A stretch of 64,000 bases of DNA, taken from contig CAYYIP010000004.1 in assembly GCA_964472015.1 (NCBI GenBank), positions 72,602 through 136,601 of the forward strand, read 5' to 3'. This DNA comes from JAAYTD01 sp964472015 (lineage in GTDB: Bacteria > Bacteroidota > Ignavibacteria > Kapaibacteriales > UBA2268). Shown here piece after piece: positions 45,907-56,400 of this stretch. Below the pieces are notes generated by a model. The model worked only from the letters and a program-made list of their open reading frames with translations, was not told the origin of the DNA and ran no database searches. Within the stretch, counting starts at the first letter, position 1; each line of letters starts with the position of its first letter. Both the position numbers and the translations under genes were made by a program.

Positions 45907-46255
45907 AATACTGAATTTATGTAGATTTTATATTATTTATCAGTTATAATAGAAGCTACTGATAAATGAGTGCGTAACACGAACTACAAATATAAGTTTT
46001 TTCTTTTTAAAATACAAATATAATATTATTTTTTTGTTGAAAAGTAAAAAAGGTATTATTTCTTTTCTAACAAGAGTTAAATACTTTGTATTAATTATTA
46101 ATATTAAAATATTAGCAAATTATTTATTTTAATAAGTTTAATTTAAAAATATAAAAAATAAATACAAGTGCTTTACTTATATTTATTTTTCATATTAATA
46201 TTTTATTATATTTATCTAAATTATTGTATATTATATTTATCTTAAATTATTGTAT
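45907..46255. other. Gap between rpoD and rplJ, with direct repeats and the rplJ leader
   Basis: This 349-bp gap carries a direct repeat of about 21 bp (46209-46230 and 46234-46255; TTTATCTAAATTATTGTAT with one insertion). The rplJ leader is more mixed in composition (45958-45995) than the rest. No ORF or tRNA was seen. Confidence 0.5.
45935..45967 (-). promoter_or_regulatory. Hairpin in the rplJ leader, possible L10 leader
   Basis: A perfect 10-bp stem ATTTATCAGT / ACTGATAAAT with a 13-nt loop begins 28 nt before the rplJ start. L10 commonly represses its own operon through a structured leader. The position fits, but the kink-turn consensus could not be confirmed by eye. Confidence 0.4.
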
Positions 46256-47116
46256 TTATCCGAGGTATGCTTTTAGCGTTTTACTTCTTGATGTAATACG
46301 TAATCTACGGAGTGCTTTTTCTTTTATTTGTCTTACGCGTTCTCTAGTTAAATTAAATTTTTCACCTATTTCTTCTAGTGTTAATACGGAGCCTTCTAGT
46401 CCATAGAAAAGTTTTATTACTTCTGCTTCTCTAGGAGTGAGTGTATTGAGTACTTGTTTTACTTCTATTTTTAAAGATTCATATATTAGTTCTGAATCTG
46501 GAGAAGGTTGCATTTCATTTGGTAGTACATCTAGCAATCTATTATCTTCACCTTGTACAAAAGGTGCATCGACCGACAAGTGACGTCCTGATATTTTTAT
46601 TGTATCTACTATATCTGATATAGTCATGTTCAATTGTTCTGCTAATTCGGTCACTGTTGGTTCACGTTCATATTCTTGTTCTAGGCGGCTAAATTCTTTT
46701 CCTATTTTATTTAGGGCACCAACTCTATTAAGAGGAAGTCTAACTATTCTTGATTGTTCGGCTAAAGCTTGTAATATTGATTGTCTTATCCACCATACTG
46801 CGTATGATATAAATTTAAAACCTAGTGTTTCGTCAAATCTATTAGCTGCTTTTATTAATCCCAAATTCCCTTCATTTATAAGGTCACCTAATGTAAGACC
46901 TTGGTTTTGATATTGCTTAGCAACTGATACAACAAAACGTAAGTTTGCTTTGACTAACCTTTCTAATGCTAAAGTTGCTTCTTGACCACCATTCTTTATT
47001 TTTTTAGCAAGTTCTATTTCTTCTTCGGGAGTTAATAATTCTACTTTTCCTATTTCTTGTAGATATTTATCAAGTGATTGACTTTCGCGATTGGTATATT
47101 GTTTTGTTATTCTCAT
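46256..47116 (-). CDS. rpoD: Primary sigma factor, Bacteroidota-type RpoD/SigA
   Basis: A 286-residue sigma-70. It lacks region 1.1 and the non-conserved insert, as the primary sigma of Bacteroidota/Chlorobiota does. Region 1.2 is SLDKYLQEIGKVELLTPEEE. Region 2 has NLRFVVSVAKQYQNQGLTLGDLINEGNLGLIKAA and FKFISYAVWWIRQSI; region 3 has RIVRLPLNRVGALNKI. Region 4 carries the helix-turn-helix TLEEIGEKFNLTRERVRQIKEKALRRLR. It directs most housekeeping transcription. It is upstream of rplJ on the same strand, an unusual neighbour. Confidence 0.97.
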   Translation of the reverse strand: MRITKQYTNRESQSLDKYLQEIGKVELLTPEEEIELAKKIKNGGQEATLALERLVKANLRFVVSVAKQYQNQGLTLGDLINEGNLGLIKAANRFDETLGFKFISYAVWWIRQSILQALAEQSRIVRLPLNRVGALNKIGKEFSRLEQEYEREPTVTELAEQLNMTISDIVDTIKISGRHLSVDAPFVQGEDNRLLDVLPNEMQPSPDSELIYESLKIEVKQVLNTLTPREAEVIKLFYGLEGSVLTLEEIGEKFNLTRERVRQIKEKALRRLRITSRSKTLKAYLG

Positions 47117-47617
47117 TTTTTACTTCAAAAAATTAAAAAGGTTAAACAATTAAAATTGAATTAAGAAACTATATTATTTATATTATTTTTATTAATTATA
47201 ATAAATTATAATAATATATTAATATAGTTTTTTTATATTTGTAATTATAATTTTTAATAACGAATTAAAAATTATATTATTTTACATTTTGTTTTAATTT
47301 GTTTTTAAATTATATTTAATATCTATAAGATATACAAAAATTATAAAAATTATTATTAATATGTTTTATTTTTGTTGTATAGATACTAAAAAACAAATAT
47401 AATAAAAAATATAGTAATATAAAAAAAAATGTAAAAAATCTTTTTTTTATTTAATTTCACATTACATATAATAAAAGCAAATTATTTTAATTATTTATAA
47501 CTTAATATATAAATTTAAGGATTTATTTATAATAAAATTAAAAATATTTTAAATAAGTTTAATAACTGATAAAAATTATAAGATTATAGACAATAAAAAA
47601 TATAAAAAGGGAAATAT
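47117..47617. other. Divergent rpoD/arginase intergenic region
   Basis: This 501-bp stretch is almost purely A and T and separates rpoD (minus) from arginase (plus). An inverted repeat AAACTATATT / AATATAGTTT spans about 47165-47232, in front of rpoD. A GGGA stretch before the arginase ATG is the only Shine-Dalgarno-like signal. No ORF or RNA-like island was seen. Confidence 0.5.
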
Positions 47618-48589
47618 ATGATAGCTAAAATTAAACTTGTTGAGGTAAAATCTGATTTAGGTGGGCGGATTGCGGGAGCTAGTTTAGGTATTGATGCAAT
47701 AAGAATTGCATCTTATTATAATCCGAATAATTTTGGATTTTTTAGACGATTTGAAAACGAATGTTATGCGAGAATAAATGCAGACAATCAATTATTTAAT
47801 CGTCCGAACAAGCATATATATTGTAAAAAGATAGAAGAAATCATAAATATATATAAGCAGACTGCGGAAGCAGTTGAGGAAGGGATGAAAAATTGTGATT
47901 TTACTTTAGTTATAGCTGGCGACCATAGTTCTGCAGGTGGGACTATAGCAGGGATGAAGCAGGCGTATCCAGATAAGCGGTTAGGGGTTATTTGGATTGA
48001 TGCGCATGCGGATGTTCATACTCCTTATACGTCTGATACTGGTAATATGCATGGAATGGCATTAGCAACGGCAATAGATGATAATAATTTAGAATGTAGA
48101 TTTAACGATGTTGATAATGAAACGGCGGAATTATGGGAAGAAATAAAAAATGTTGGGGGGACTAAAAAGAAAGTAGATTTTTCTGATGTTGTTTATGTTA
48201 GTTTACGTGATTATGAAATAGCCGAAGATACTTTAATAAAGAAATACAATACAAAAGTAATTAGAACTTTTGATTTACGTATGCTTGGGGCAAAGGAGAC
48301 AGCGCATTCTATAATAAATTATTTATCAAAATGTGATATTATTTATGTTTCTTTTGATGTTGATAGTATGGACACTTCCGTATCTATGGGGACTGGAACG
48401 CCTGTTTCAGACGGTATTTTTGTTCAAGAAGCGAAAGAATTGTTAAGGATACTTGCTAGTTATGATAAAGTAAGGTGTATAGAATTTGCAGAGATTAATC
48501 CTATTTTAGATGTTGGTAATAAAATGGCGGAAGTTGTTTTTAATGTATTATCAGTTATTTGTAGAACGGTTGATTTATGTTTTGCATAA
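47618..48589 (+). CDS. rocF: Arginase (ureohydrolase family)
   Basis: A 323-residue ureohydrolase, L-arginine to ornithine and urea. The N-terminus VEVKSDLGGRIAGASLGIDAIRIA and the core IAGDHSSAGGTIAGMKQAYP, WIDAHADVHTPYT and SFDVDSMDTSVSMGTGTPV match Bacteroidota-type arginase, which is distinct from the agmatinase earlier in this window. All Mn ligands are present (GDH, DAHAD, DVDSMD). It has its own promoter region and is followed by a lipoprotein gene 273 bp later. Ornithine could feed proline or polyamine synthesis. Confidence 0.9.
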   Translation: MIAKIKLVEVKSDLGGRIAGASLGIDAIRIASYYNPNNFGFFRRFENECYARINADNQLFNRPNKHIYCKKIEEIINIYKQTAEAVEEGMKNCDFTLVIAGDHSSAGGTIAGMKQAYPDKRLGVIWIDAHADVHTPYTSDTGNMHGMALATAIDDNNLECRFNDVDNETAELWEEIKNVGGTKKKVDFSDVVYVSLRDYEIAEDTLIKKYNTKVIRTFDLRMLGAKETAHSIINYLSKCDIIYVSFDVDSMDTSVSMGTGTPVSDGIFVQEAKELLRILASYDKVRCIEFAEINPILDVGNKMAEVVFNVLSVICRTVDLCFA

Positions 48590-48643
48590 ATAGCTAAATA
48601 AGATAATATCAAAATTAATAACGTATATAAAAAAAATAATAAC

Positions 48644-48676
48644 AGTATATAAAAAGTATATAAAAAGTATATAAAA
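48644..48676. repeat. Three tandem copies of an 11-bp repeat
   Basis: AGTATATAAAA is repeated exactly three times (48644-48654, 48655-48665, 48666-48676) between arginase and the lipoprotein gene. The unit is near one helical turn, so binding of a protein to one DNA face is possible. In this AT-rich context it may equally be replication slippage. Confidence 0.7.
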
Positions 48677-48862
48677 TTAATAATATATTATAAAATAGTA
48701 TATATAAATATAATAAATATAAATCAAAAATTTAATTTAATTTTATAGAAAATATAATATTAAATAAAATACAAAAAAATTAAAATTATAATTTATTATT
48801 ATAAAAATATTTAAATTATATTAATTGTAAAATATTTCTTTTATTGACGGGAGGTGAAAATT

Positions 48863-49402
48863 ATGGATAAGTATAAAATTAATTATAGTCTTAAAGTTAT
48901 TTATATAATAGCTATAATTTTTATATTATCTGGATGTGGTACGGGGATACTTTTTAAGGAAGTTAATTCTGACGAAAAGATTTTAGTTGTTGTTATGCCT
49001 TTTAAAGAAGATAACTATAATTGTAATATGGACATAGAGAGTATATTATTAAGGAAAAATTATGATATATATAATGGTAAATTATTAATAGATGAGTGTT
49101 GTTTATCACTTAAAAAATCGGTTGATAGTATTTCCATTAGTGAATTTGTAGATTTTGCATCATCAAGGTATATAGATAAAATTATTTTTGGTATTGTAAA
49201 ATATGAATGGTTGGAGGGAGTTTATTCTAAGCCTGGAATTGAATTAGAAAGAGATAAATTAGTTGAAGGTAATTATGCTATATTAAATTGTGATTGGGTT
49301 GATTTAAAAACGAAAAAAGTTGAAAAAATAGTTTCTAATTATAGAATCAAAAAAGTCCCTCTTGGGATGCCGGATAACATTTATGTTTCGCCATCTTTTT
49401 AA
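48863..49402 (+). CDS. Small lipoprotein of unknown function
   Basis: A 179-residue protein with a lipoprotein signal (hydrophobic about 10-22; lipobox ILSGC, C25). Its body contains VVVMPFKEDNYNC and a pair of Cys at ECC (about residue 72-73). No family was recognised. An in-frame GTG at 48854 lies inside a strong Shine-Dalgarno GGGAGGTGA, so the ATG at 48863 is the start. That Shine-Dalgarno is the best in the window. It lies 273 bp after arginase. Confidence 0.75.
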   Translation: MDKYKINYSLKVIYIIAIIFILSGCGTGILFKEVNSDEKILVVVMPFKEDNYNCNMDIESILLRKNYDIYNGKLLIDECCLSLKKSVDSISISEFVDFASSRYIDKIIFGIVKYEWLEGVYSKPGIELERDKLVEGNYAILNCDWVDLKTKKVEKIVSNYRIKKVPLGMPDNIYVSPSF

Positions 49403-50221
49403 TTATATTTTTAGGATTATTTATTTTTAGTTAGAAAATATTTTTTATATTTTTTTATAATTATTATGTGAATTTGTTTTTTTGTTATTATATTAATTAT
49501 TCTATAAAAGATATAATTGTTAAAAAATATTTTTTATAATTAAAAATTATTCAGTAAAGGTATAGATGGAAATAGTATTTTTAAATATTTAACTATATTT
49601 ATATTTAATACTTAAACAAATATATATGTATATGATTAGTACATATATATATGTAGAATTGTTTGTATTTTTTTTTAAACATTTACATATTTTTATTAAA
49701 TTTGTATTCAAAATATAATTTTTTTGGATTTAATATTTTGCTTTTAAGAATAATAAAAAAGTATGTAATTTTCAATTTTAAAAATAAAAATAAAAATAAT
49801 AAACAAGTAAAATAATAAGTAAAATTAAATATTAATAACATTAATTTATATAATAATTATACATATTATATTTATTTAATGAATATTTATTATTAGTTTT
49901 ATTTGTATTAAATGTATAAAGTTAATAAAAATATACTTTTCTATTTACTTTTCACTATACATATTCGACATTATTATATTTTAATATAGATATAATAAAT
50001 ATATATAAATATGGTAAATATACCTAAATTATGTAAATATATTTAGATATATAAAAATAAATTTAGGTATAAAAAATTAAATAAGATTTTATTTTTGATA
50101 AACATTATAAATTTAAGGTCATATTTTTATAAAGTTAATCAAAATAAAAAGAAATATTGATTAATAAAATATATATTTAAAAATGTATTAATTTTTACTA
50201 AAATTTTTGGAGTACAAATTT
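49403..50221. other. 819-bp gap before the TonB-receptor operon
   Basis: This is the longest non-coding stretch in the window, almost entirely A and T. It holds an imperfect inverted repeat (about 49614-49674, built on ATATATATGTA / TACATATATAT) and a second stem at 50019-50071. The longest open frame found by eye is 25 codons (49912-49989), not supportable as a gene. It probably contains the promoter and leader of the receptor operon. Confidence 0.5.
50019..50071 (+). promoter_or_regulatory. Stem-loop in the leader of the TonB-receptor operon
   Basis: A perfect 12-bp stem with core ATACCTAAAT / ATTTAGGTAT (arms 50019-50030 and 50060-50071) encloses a 29-nt AT loop, 150 bp before the receptor start. 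Function is not established. Confidence 0.4.
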
Positions 50222-53200
50222 ATGCGTAAGCTAATTGTATTATTTTCCTTTATAGCGGTATTAGCGCCGGCATCCGTATTTGCAAGTATTTACGGTATAT
50301 TGGCGGGGAAGGTAGTTGATGCTGAAGGTAAAGGGATAATAGGTGCAACTGTATTAATAGAGGGCACCACTCGTGGGACTAATGTTCGTGCAAGAGACGG
50401 TAGTTTCACAGTTTCCAATATTCAAGCGGGTAGTTATACTATAAAAGTACGTGCTGTTGGTAAAACGGAACATAGGGTAACTGTTAGAATTTCTGCTGAC
50501 CAAACAACGAATATCAATGTTGTTTTAAGAGATGATGCTGTACAAATGGATACAGTAGTAGTTATTGGTACTAATCCTGGGGATGGTAAGGTTGACGTGA
50601 ATCATATTGGTTCAGTTACTACTATGTCCGGTGATGAATTAACAAGGCAATCAGGTTCAAGTTTAGCTTCGGTTATTGGATTAAGTGCTGGTGTTTCATC
50701 TGATGGTGGTGGATTTGCTATTCGTGGTAGTCGTACAGAAGAAACTCAAATTAGGGTTGATGGATTAAGTGTTGGGAATCAGTTTACTGGTGGTTTTGGT
50801 GCAGGTGGTTCTACTTATTTTCCTATGGTTTCTACTTATGCAACAGAAGAAGTACAAGTCATTACTGGTAACTTTGCAGCTGAGTATGGAGAAGCACAAG
50901 GTGGTGTTGTAAATACTGTTGTAAAACAAGGTCGTACTGATAGATATGAAGGGCATCTTTATTGGCAAACAGATGTTGGTGCTTTATATGGTTCGCAAGC
51001 AGATGGTGTTGCAATAAGAAAAGTTGGGAATGAATTTAAAATTTTCAATTCTGGGGATGGGCTTGATTTACTAAGTGCTAATTATTTTGATGTAGATTTT
51101 GGTTTTGGTGGACCATTAAAATTTGTTAATGATAAATCTACTTTTTATATTACGGGTAATTATAGAAATTCTGATTATTCAATGGGATATGATATAAAAG
51201 ATCCTTGGGGAAATTCACTAGTTCGTTTACCAAATGATGGATTCTGGCGCAAAAATTTACAAGCAAGATTACGTTTTGGTATTACTAATGATATAAGTCT
51301 TGTTCTTGGAGGTCAATATGGTATTTCTAGTTCTGAAAATGCTTCTACAGGTTGGATGTATAGTAATGAAATAGGGGTACCCTCACTTGATGAGAATGGG
51401 AATATTTCTCCTTTTGGAACACCTACATCTAACGGTATTGAGCAACGTATAGCAAAAAACAGTGTTACAAATAAATTTGTAACTAATATTATGGCTAGAT
51501 TAAATCATACATTAAGTGATAGAAGTTTCTATGAAATAACAGTATCTAATACTTCTAACAATGATGAAACAGGTAGACGTGTTGGTGCGGATGCGCCTAA
51601 CTTTTTAACTGGTTTTAAAATAATGGAAGCTACTGATAATTGGATAGTTGATGGTGGTACATTTAAAGAAGCCATTGACAATCAAGGTAAAGTAAGTGGT
51701 GATAAAATAATTGATTGGGCTGCCCCGATTAATTATAGTGGATTATCTAAAGATGGATATTGTAATTCTACATGGTTAGGTATTAATCCGCTTACAGGAT
51801 ATTATGAAGGTCAAATTTATAGACAGAGTACTATGAATCCTTGGGGAATTACTGGTAGAGCATTTTCTGGAGGGGCTAGTGGTTTTGATTTTAGATATGG
51901 TAGTTATTGGCAAGTTGATGGTAATTATAATTTATTTAATGTAAAGACTGCTAATTTTACTCATAATTTTAAAGCCGGATTTGAAGCTAATTTTTCTACT
52001 TTACATAGACATTACAATGGTAATCCAGCTATTGGTAATCCTGTTTATGATATTTATACTGATAAATGGGGTGGTAATATTTATGCAGATAGTCTAAAAG
52101 AATATAATAAAACAAGTAAGCCTATGACACAGATGAAAATAGGTGCTTATATTCAAGATCAAATCATTTATAAAGGGATAGTATTTAATCCAGGATTAAG
52201 AATAGACATTCTTGATCCACAATCTAAATATAGAGTAGTTGCTTCTGAAAAACCGCAATTTATACCTATTTCATCGGATACGGGATTTGCTGATGCTTCA
52301 ATTAAGTATCAAATTAGTCCAAGAATTAGTATTAACTATCCTATTACAGAGATGTCGTATATTTCTATTTCTTATGGCTTATTCTTTCAGAGTCCTATGC
52401 AACAGTATATGTATGATAGATTTAATGCTGAAACTATTGCAGGGTCTATGGCTCTTTTGGGTGATCCTAATATGGATGCGCAACAAACAAACCAATATCA
52501 AGTTAGCTATAAAAATCAATTATCTAGTGAATTTGCACTTGGTATAACTGCTTATTATAAAGATGTTTATAATCAATTAGGTGTACAACAAGTACTTACT
52601 GCACCAGATGCTTATTTCCAATATGCAGTTTCTGAATATGGTACTTCGAAAGGATTTGAAGTTGAACTTAACAAATTTTTGACTAATAATTTTACTTTTA
52701 ATATTAATTATGCATTAGCATATAACAATGTTACTTCTAGTGGTGTTACTAGTAATACGAGTGTATTAGAAGATCCATATTCTAGAAAGTTAACTTTCCC
52801 ATTAGCACCTTATCCTGCATCAAGTGATATTAGGCATCAAGTAAAAGGTAGTATTAGTTTCCAATGGCGTAGAGACGAAGGTCCTACTCTTGCTGGGTTA
52901 AAAATATTACAAAATGCTTTACTTACTCTTACTCCATATTGGCGTACGGGTGTACCGTATACACGTCAAAGTATTTCAGGGCAGGCTATAAGTGAGCGTA
53001 ACGTATATCGCGGTCCTAATTATTGGAACGTTGATGCTAAAATTGAGAAAGCATTTTTCTTAAGAGATTGGTTCGGTGAAAGTTTTGGCAATGCAAGACT
53101 TGCTTTTTTTGCTAATATTTATAACATATTTAATCTTAGAGGACCAGTTGGTTTTTATACAACTACTGGAGATCCTGATGATAATGGTGTATCTTTGAAT

Positions 53201-53461
53201 CACGTTAGAATTGGTGATTTCTTGTATACGCCTTATTATGAAAAAGCTAATTATTCTAATGCTTCGTCTTTTTCGGTGGATCAATATGATATTTATGGAA
53301 ATAGACTTTATAGTAAAGATGCAGATTTTGATAAAAATGGCATAGTTACTCAAGAAGAAAAATATCAAAGTTATTTAAATTATGTAGAAATGGGAATTTC
53401 TGCTCGTGGTAATTATCAAACTCCAATTCGTGTTGCAGTTGGTATATTATTAACATTTTAA
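50222..53461 (+). CDS. TonB-dependent outer-membrane receptor with carboxypeptidase-regulatory-like N-domain
   Basis: A 1079-residue protein with a signal peptide (1-22, ending VFA). An Ig-like CarboxypepD_reg domain (about 27-105; LAGKVVDAEGKGIIGATV) is followed by a TonB-box-like DTVVVIG, a plug domain (about 118-240; SSLASVIGLSAGVSS, FAIRGSRTEETQIRVDGL) and a 22-strand barrel. The barrel ends in a terminal aromatic strand (VAVGILLTF). The architecture resembles SusC/Oar-type receptors that import or handle large substrates. A TTG at 50207 is in frame, but the ATG at 50222 follows a TTTTTGGAG ribosome site. It begins a three-gene unit with the 1633-residue exported protein and a PorV/PorQ barrel. 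Confidence 0.93.
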   Translation: MRKLIVLFSFIAVLAPASVFASIYGILAGKVVDAEGKGIIGATVLIEGTTRGTNVRARDGSFTVSNIQAGSYTIKVRAVGKTEHRVTVRISADQTTNINVVLRDDAVQMDTVVVIGTNPGDGKVDVNHIGSVTTMSGDELTRQSGSSLASVIGLSAGVSSDGGGFAIRGSRTEETQIRVDGLSVGNQFTGGFGAGGSTYFPMVSTYATEEVQVITGNFAAEYGEAQGGVVNTVVKQGRTDRYEGHLYWQTDVGALYGSQADGVAIRKVGNEFKIFNSGDGLDLLSANYFDVDFGFGGPLKFVNDKSTFYITGNYRNSDYSMGYDIKDPWGNSLVRLPNDGFWRKNLQARLRFGITNDISLVLGGQYGISSSENASTGWMYSNEIGVPSLDENGNISPFGTPTSNGIEQRIAKNSVTNKFVTNIMARLNHTLSDRSFYEITVSNTSNNDETGRRVGADAPNFLTGFKIMEATDNWIVDGGTFKEAIDNQGKVSGDKIIDWAAPINYSGLSKDGYCNSTWLGINPLTGYYEGQIYRQSTMNPWGITGRAFSGGASGFDFRYGSYWQVDGNYNLFNVKTANFTHNFKAGFEANFSTLHRHYNGNPAIGNPVYDIYTDKWGGNIYADSLKEYNKTSKPMTQMKIGAYIQDQIIYKGIVFNPGLRIDILDPQSKYRVVASEKPQFIPISSDTGFADASIKYQISPRISINYPITEMSYISISYGLFFQSPMQQYMYDRFNAETIAGSMALLGDPNMDAQQTNQYQVSYKNQLSSEFALGITAYYKDVYNQLGVQQVLTAPDAYFQYAVSEYGTSKGFEVELNKFLTNNFTFNINYALAYNNVTSSGVTSNTSVLEDPYSRKLTFPLAPYPASSDIRHQVKGSISFQWRRDEGPTLAGLKILQNALLTLTPYWRTGVPYTRQSISGQAISERNVYRGPNYWNVDAKIEKAFFLRDWFGESFGNARLAFFANIYNIFNLRGPVGFYTTTGDPDDNGVSLNHVRIGDFLYTPYYEKANYSNASSFSVDQYDIYGNRLYSKDADFDKNGIVTQEEKYQSYLNYVEMGISARGNYQTPIRVAVGILLTF

Positions 53462-53492
53462 TTAATATAAATTAATTTATAAGGAATAAAAA

Positions 53493-56400
53493 ATGACTAA
53501 AACAAAAATTATAATATCATTATTGTTATTTTTCTTAATGGGGACTACTATTGTATTTGCAGATATTGCGCCTGAGTTTAAGAAAAACAATAATGAATTA
53601 CAAAGAAAGATATACGGCTTTTATGATCTTCAAAGAAATACTGTTAGTAATATAGAATTTGCAATAACTAACACCGGTATATTATTTTATGATCAAGAAA
53701 AGAGTCGTGGTACTGGTATTTGGCCACGTGGTTCTGTTAATTACTATATTTTCGGTGGTGGTATTTGGGTTGGTGCTCAAAAGAGAAAATATTTAAAAGA
53801 CGAGAATGGTAATTATATAGATACTGTTTACACAGATAGTATTGTTAGTTGGGATAGAACAAAGCCTGAAATAGTTAATGGTGATACTATTGGTTTTGCT
53901 ACTAAAACTGAATACATACAAAAGACAACGCGTAAATATGAGAATCAAATTATAATGGAATTAACTTATAATCCTCGTGATGCTCAAACTTTTATGGTGC
54001 CGGGACGTATAGAAGATGGAACGGGTGCTCAAACTACTGATGTTGATAAATATAGAATTTTCTTCTCTATTGATTACAATACTGGTGATGGGACGCCGCT
54101 ATTAGAAGAGAGTGCTCCTATTTGGCCTATATGGGATTCTAGTGATGACGAAGCTGATTCTTTAAAATATGATAGATATTTTGGTTGGTACATTCATGAT
54201 GAATCAAAACGTAATACTGCTACTTATCCTAGAGGGCCTGCATTTATTTCAGGTGAAGATATTTTCTGTACATATAAAGATACTGATTTATCAGAATATA
54301 CAGCATTTGGTGGTGCATCTACGCTTGTTTCAAAAGGGTATCCATTAAATGTTCAATATGAGCAGATGGTTTATTCCTGGGGATTTGGTGATTATAAAGA
54401 TTTTATTTTTATAAAATATGAACAACAAAATTTAGGTCTTGATACTTTATGGAATATGTGGCTTGCGCCTGTGTTTGATGTGGATATTGCGTTTGCTAAT
54501 AATCCTGCTGCAGGTGCGGGTAATGATAGATGTTCTTTCTATGGGATGGAAGGGATACAATATCCTGACAAACCTGATGTTGAAAAAGCTAAAAAGAACT
54601 TTGCTTATCAATTCTCTGATGGTGATAGAGGAGAGCAGGGACGTGGGTTTGGTTATGTAGGATTTGTATTTCTTGAATCGCCGGCTGTTATTCAAGATTC
54701 TTTAGATATTGACGAATATAGTAACAATGTGTTGAAAATTAAGACTGATTCGTCGGGTTTTGTTAGAAAGGATAAAAAATTCTATTATACAGAAGAGCAA
54801 TTAGGGTTAGTAACTTATAGAAACTGGTCTATAGCAGATGATAAAAAAGAAGATTTTGAGATGTATCAATATATTTCTGGTGCAGTTACAGATGGTGATA
54901 CGGGGCCAGGTGATAAACGTTATATGATGGCAACAGGGCCTTTCCATTTAAGACCGGGTGATACATCACGTACTGTTGTTGGTTTAGTACTTGCGGGCAC
55001 GGGAAAAGGTGGCGATGCTGATGGTACTGATGAAGATCTAAAGGAACTTGTAAGAAAAGTAGATTTTGCTCAAACTGTTTACGACAATAATTTTAGAGCT
55101 CCGCAACCACCGTGGCGTTCAAACATTACTGAATGGAAACCACTTAATAATGGAATGGTTATAAAATGGGATGACAATGCAGAACTTTCGGAAGATAAGT
55201 ATGAAAGCGGACTTGATTTCTTAGGATATAGAATATATAGAGCAAGACGTTCTAATCTCGATACTTTTAATGTAGATAATATTAGTCCTTCGACTAATTC
55301 TCCTGGTGGTAAAGGGCCTTTAGGATGGAAACAAGTTGCTGAATATTCTTTATCGTTACCATTTTTTAAATCAGCAATGCCTGGTTATGGAAGGCGAGTT
55401 GTAAAAGTTGGGAATATGCCGGAACAAAGTTTTTATGGGATTGATTCTTTAATGGCTATTGGACCTCGATGGGTAACGCCTGATTCACTTGATATTAATG
55501 CTATTAGAGTGATGAGAATTCCGGTTGGTGTTAATGTATATCCGCCGACGCTTTTAGCACAAGCTATTACAGAAAATAACCCTGGTTTGTGTCCTAGATT
55601 AGCAGCGAATGGTTTTTTTGATGATAATGAATATGGGAATAGAATTGTTCCTGTTATAAATTCTATAGATACTGCATCTGAAAAAGGGTATGCTTTTTAT
55701 AGACCTTGGGCACCATTCTTTAATAAGAAAGCAAAAGAAAGTGGAATTGATTTTAATAGAGATGTTTTATATTATAAAGGACAGAATAATTATTTATTAG
55801 ATTCGGTTACTGTTGGTATTATACATTTAAATCAATCGCTAGCAAAAGTTAATCCTTTATTTTATTTAAATAAAACGGTTTCTATTGAACCTAATAGATA
55901 TTTAGAGTTAGTAGCTGATACTCTTAATAAGGGTGAAATATGGATTATTGAAAAGCGGGAGAAAGATACTACTATTAATGGGAAGAATCAAAAAATTATT
56001 GTAGATCAGAAAATTGAAATTGATACACTTTATCATCTTAATACTTTTAAACAAGCGATTGTTAAAGGTAACTTAGTTTATGTTATTGATGCAACTATTC
56101 TTCAAAAAGACAAAGATGGTAAAAAAGATTTTTCGCATATGTTAAAGAGTATAAATCATTTCAATATGGTTCGTGATTCTATATATAGTTATATTTCAAA
56201 AGGTTGGGTTCGTAATCTTGATTTCAATAGTTTTATGAATTCAGATGAGGTGAAAGAAAATGTTATCAAGCCATATATGGCAGAGATTACTAATAATAGA
56301 ACATTTGTTGATATTGGTGATGATGATTACGATCGTTATTTTACTTTAAATGATGATATTGCTAAGACTGAGAAAATATTTAATAATATAGAATATTGTT

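Noticed and set aside
49912..49989. 25-codon frame MYKVNKNILFYLLF... in the 819-bp gap
   Set aside because: Too short to support, with no ribosome site; hydrophobic composition is expected for AT-rich random sequence.
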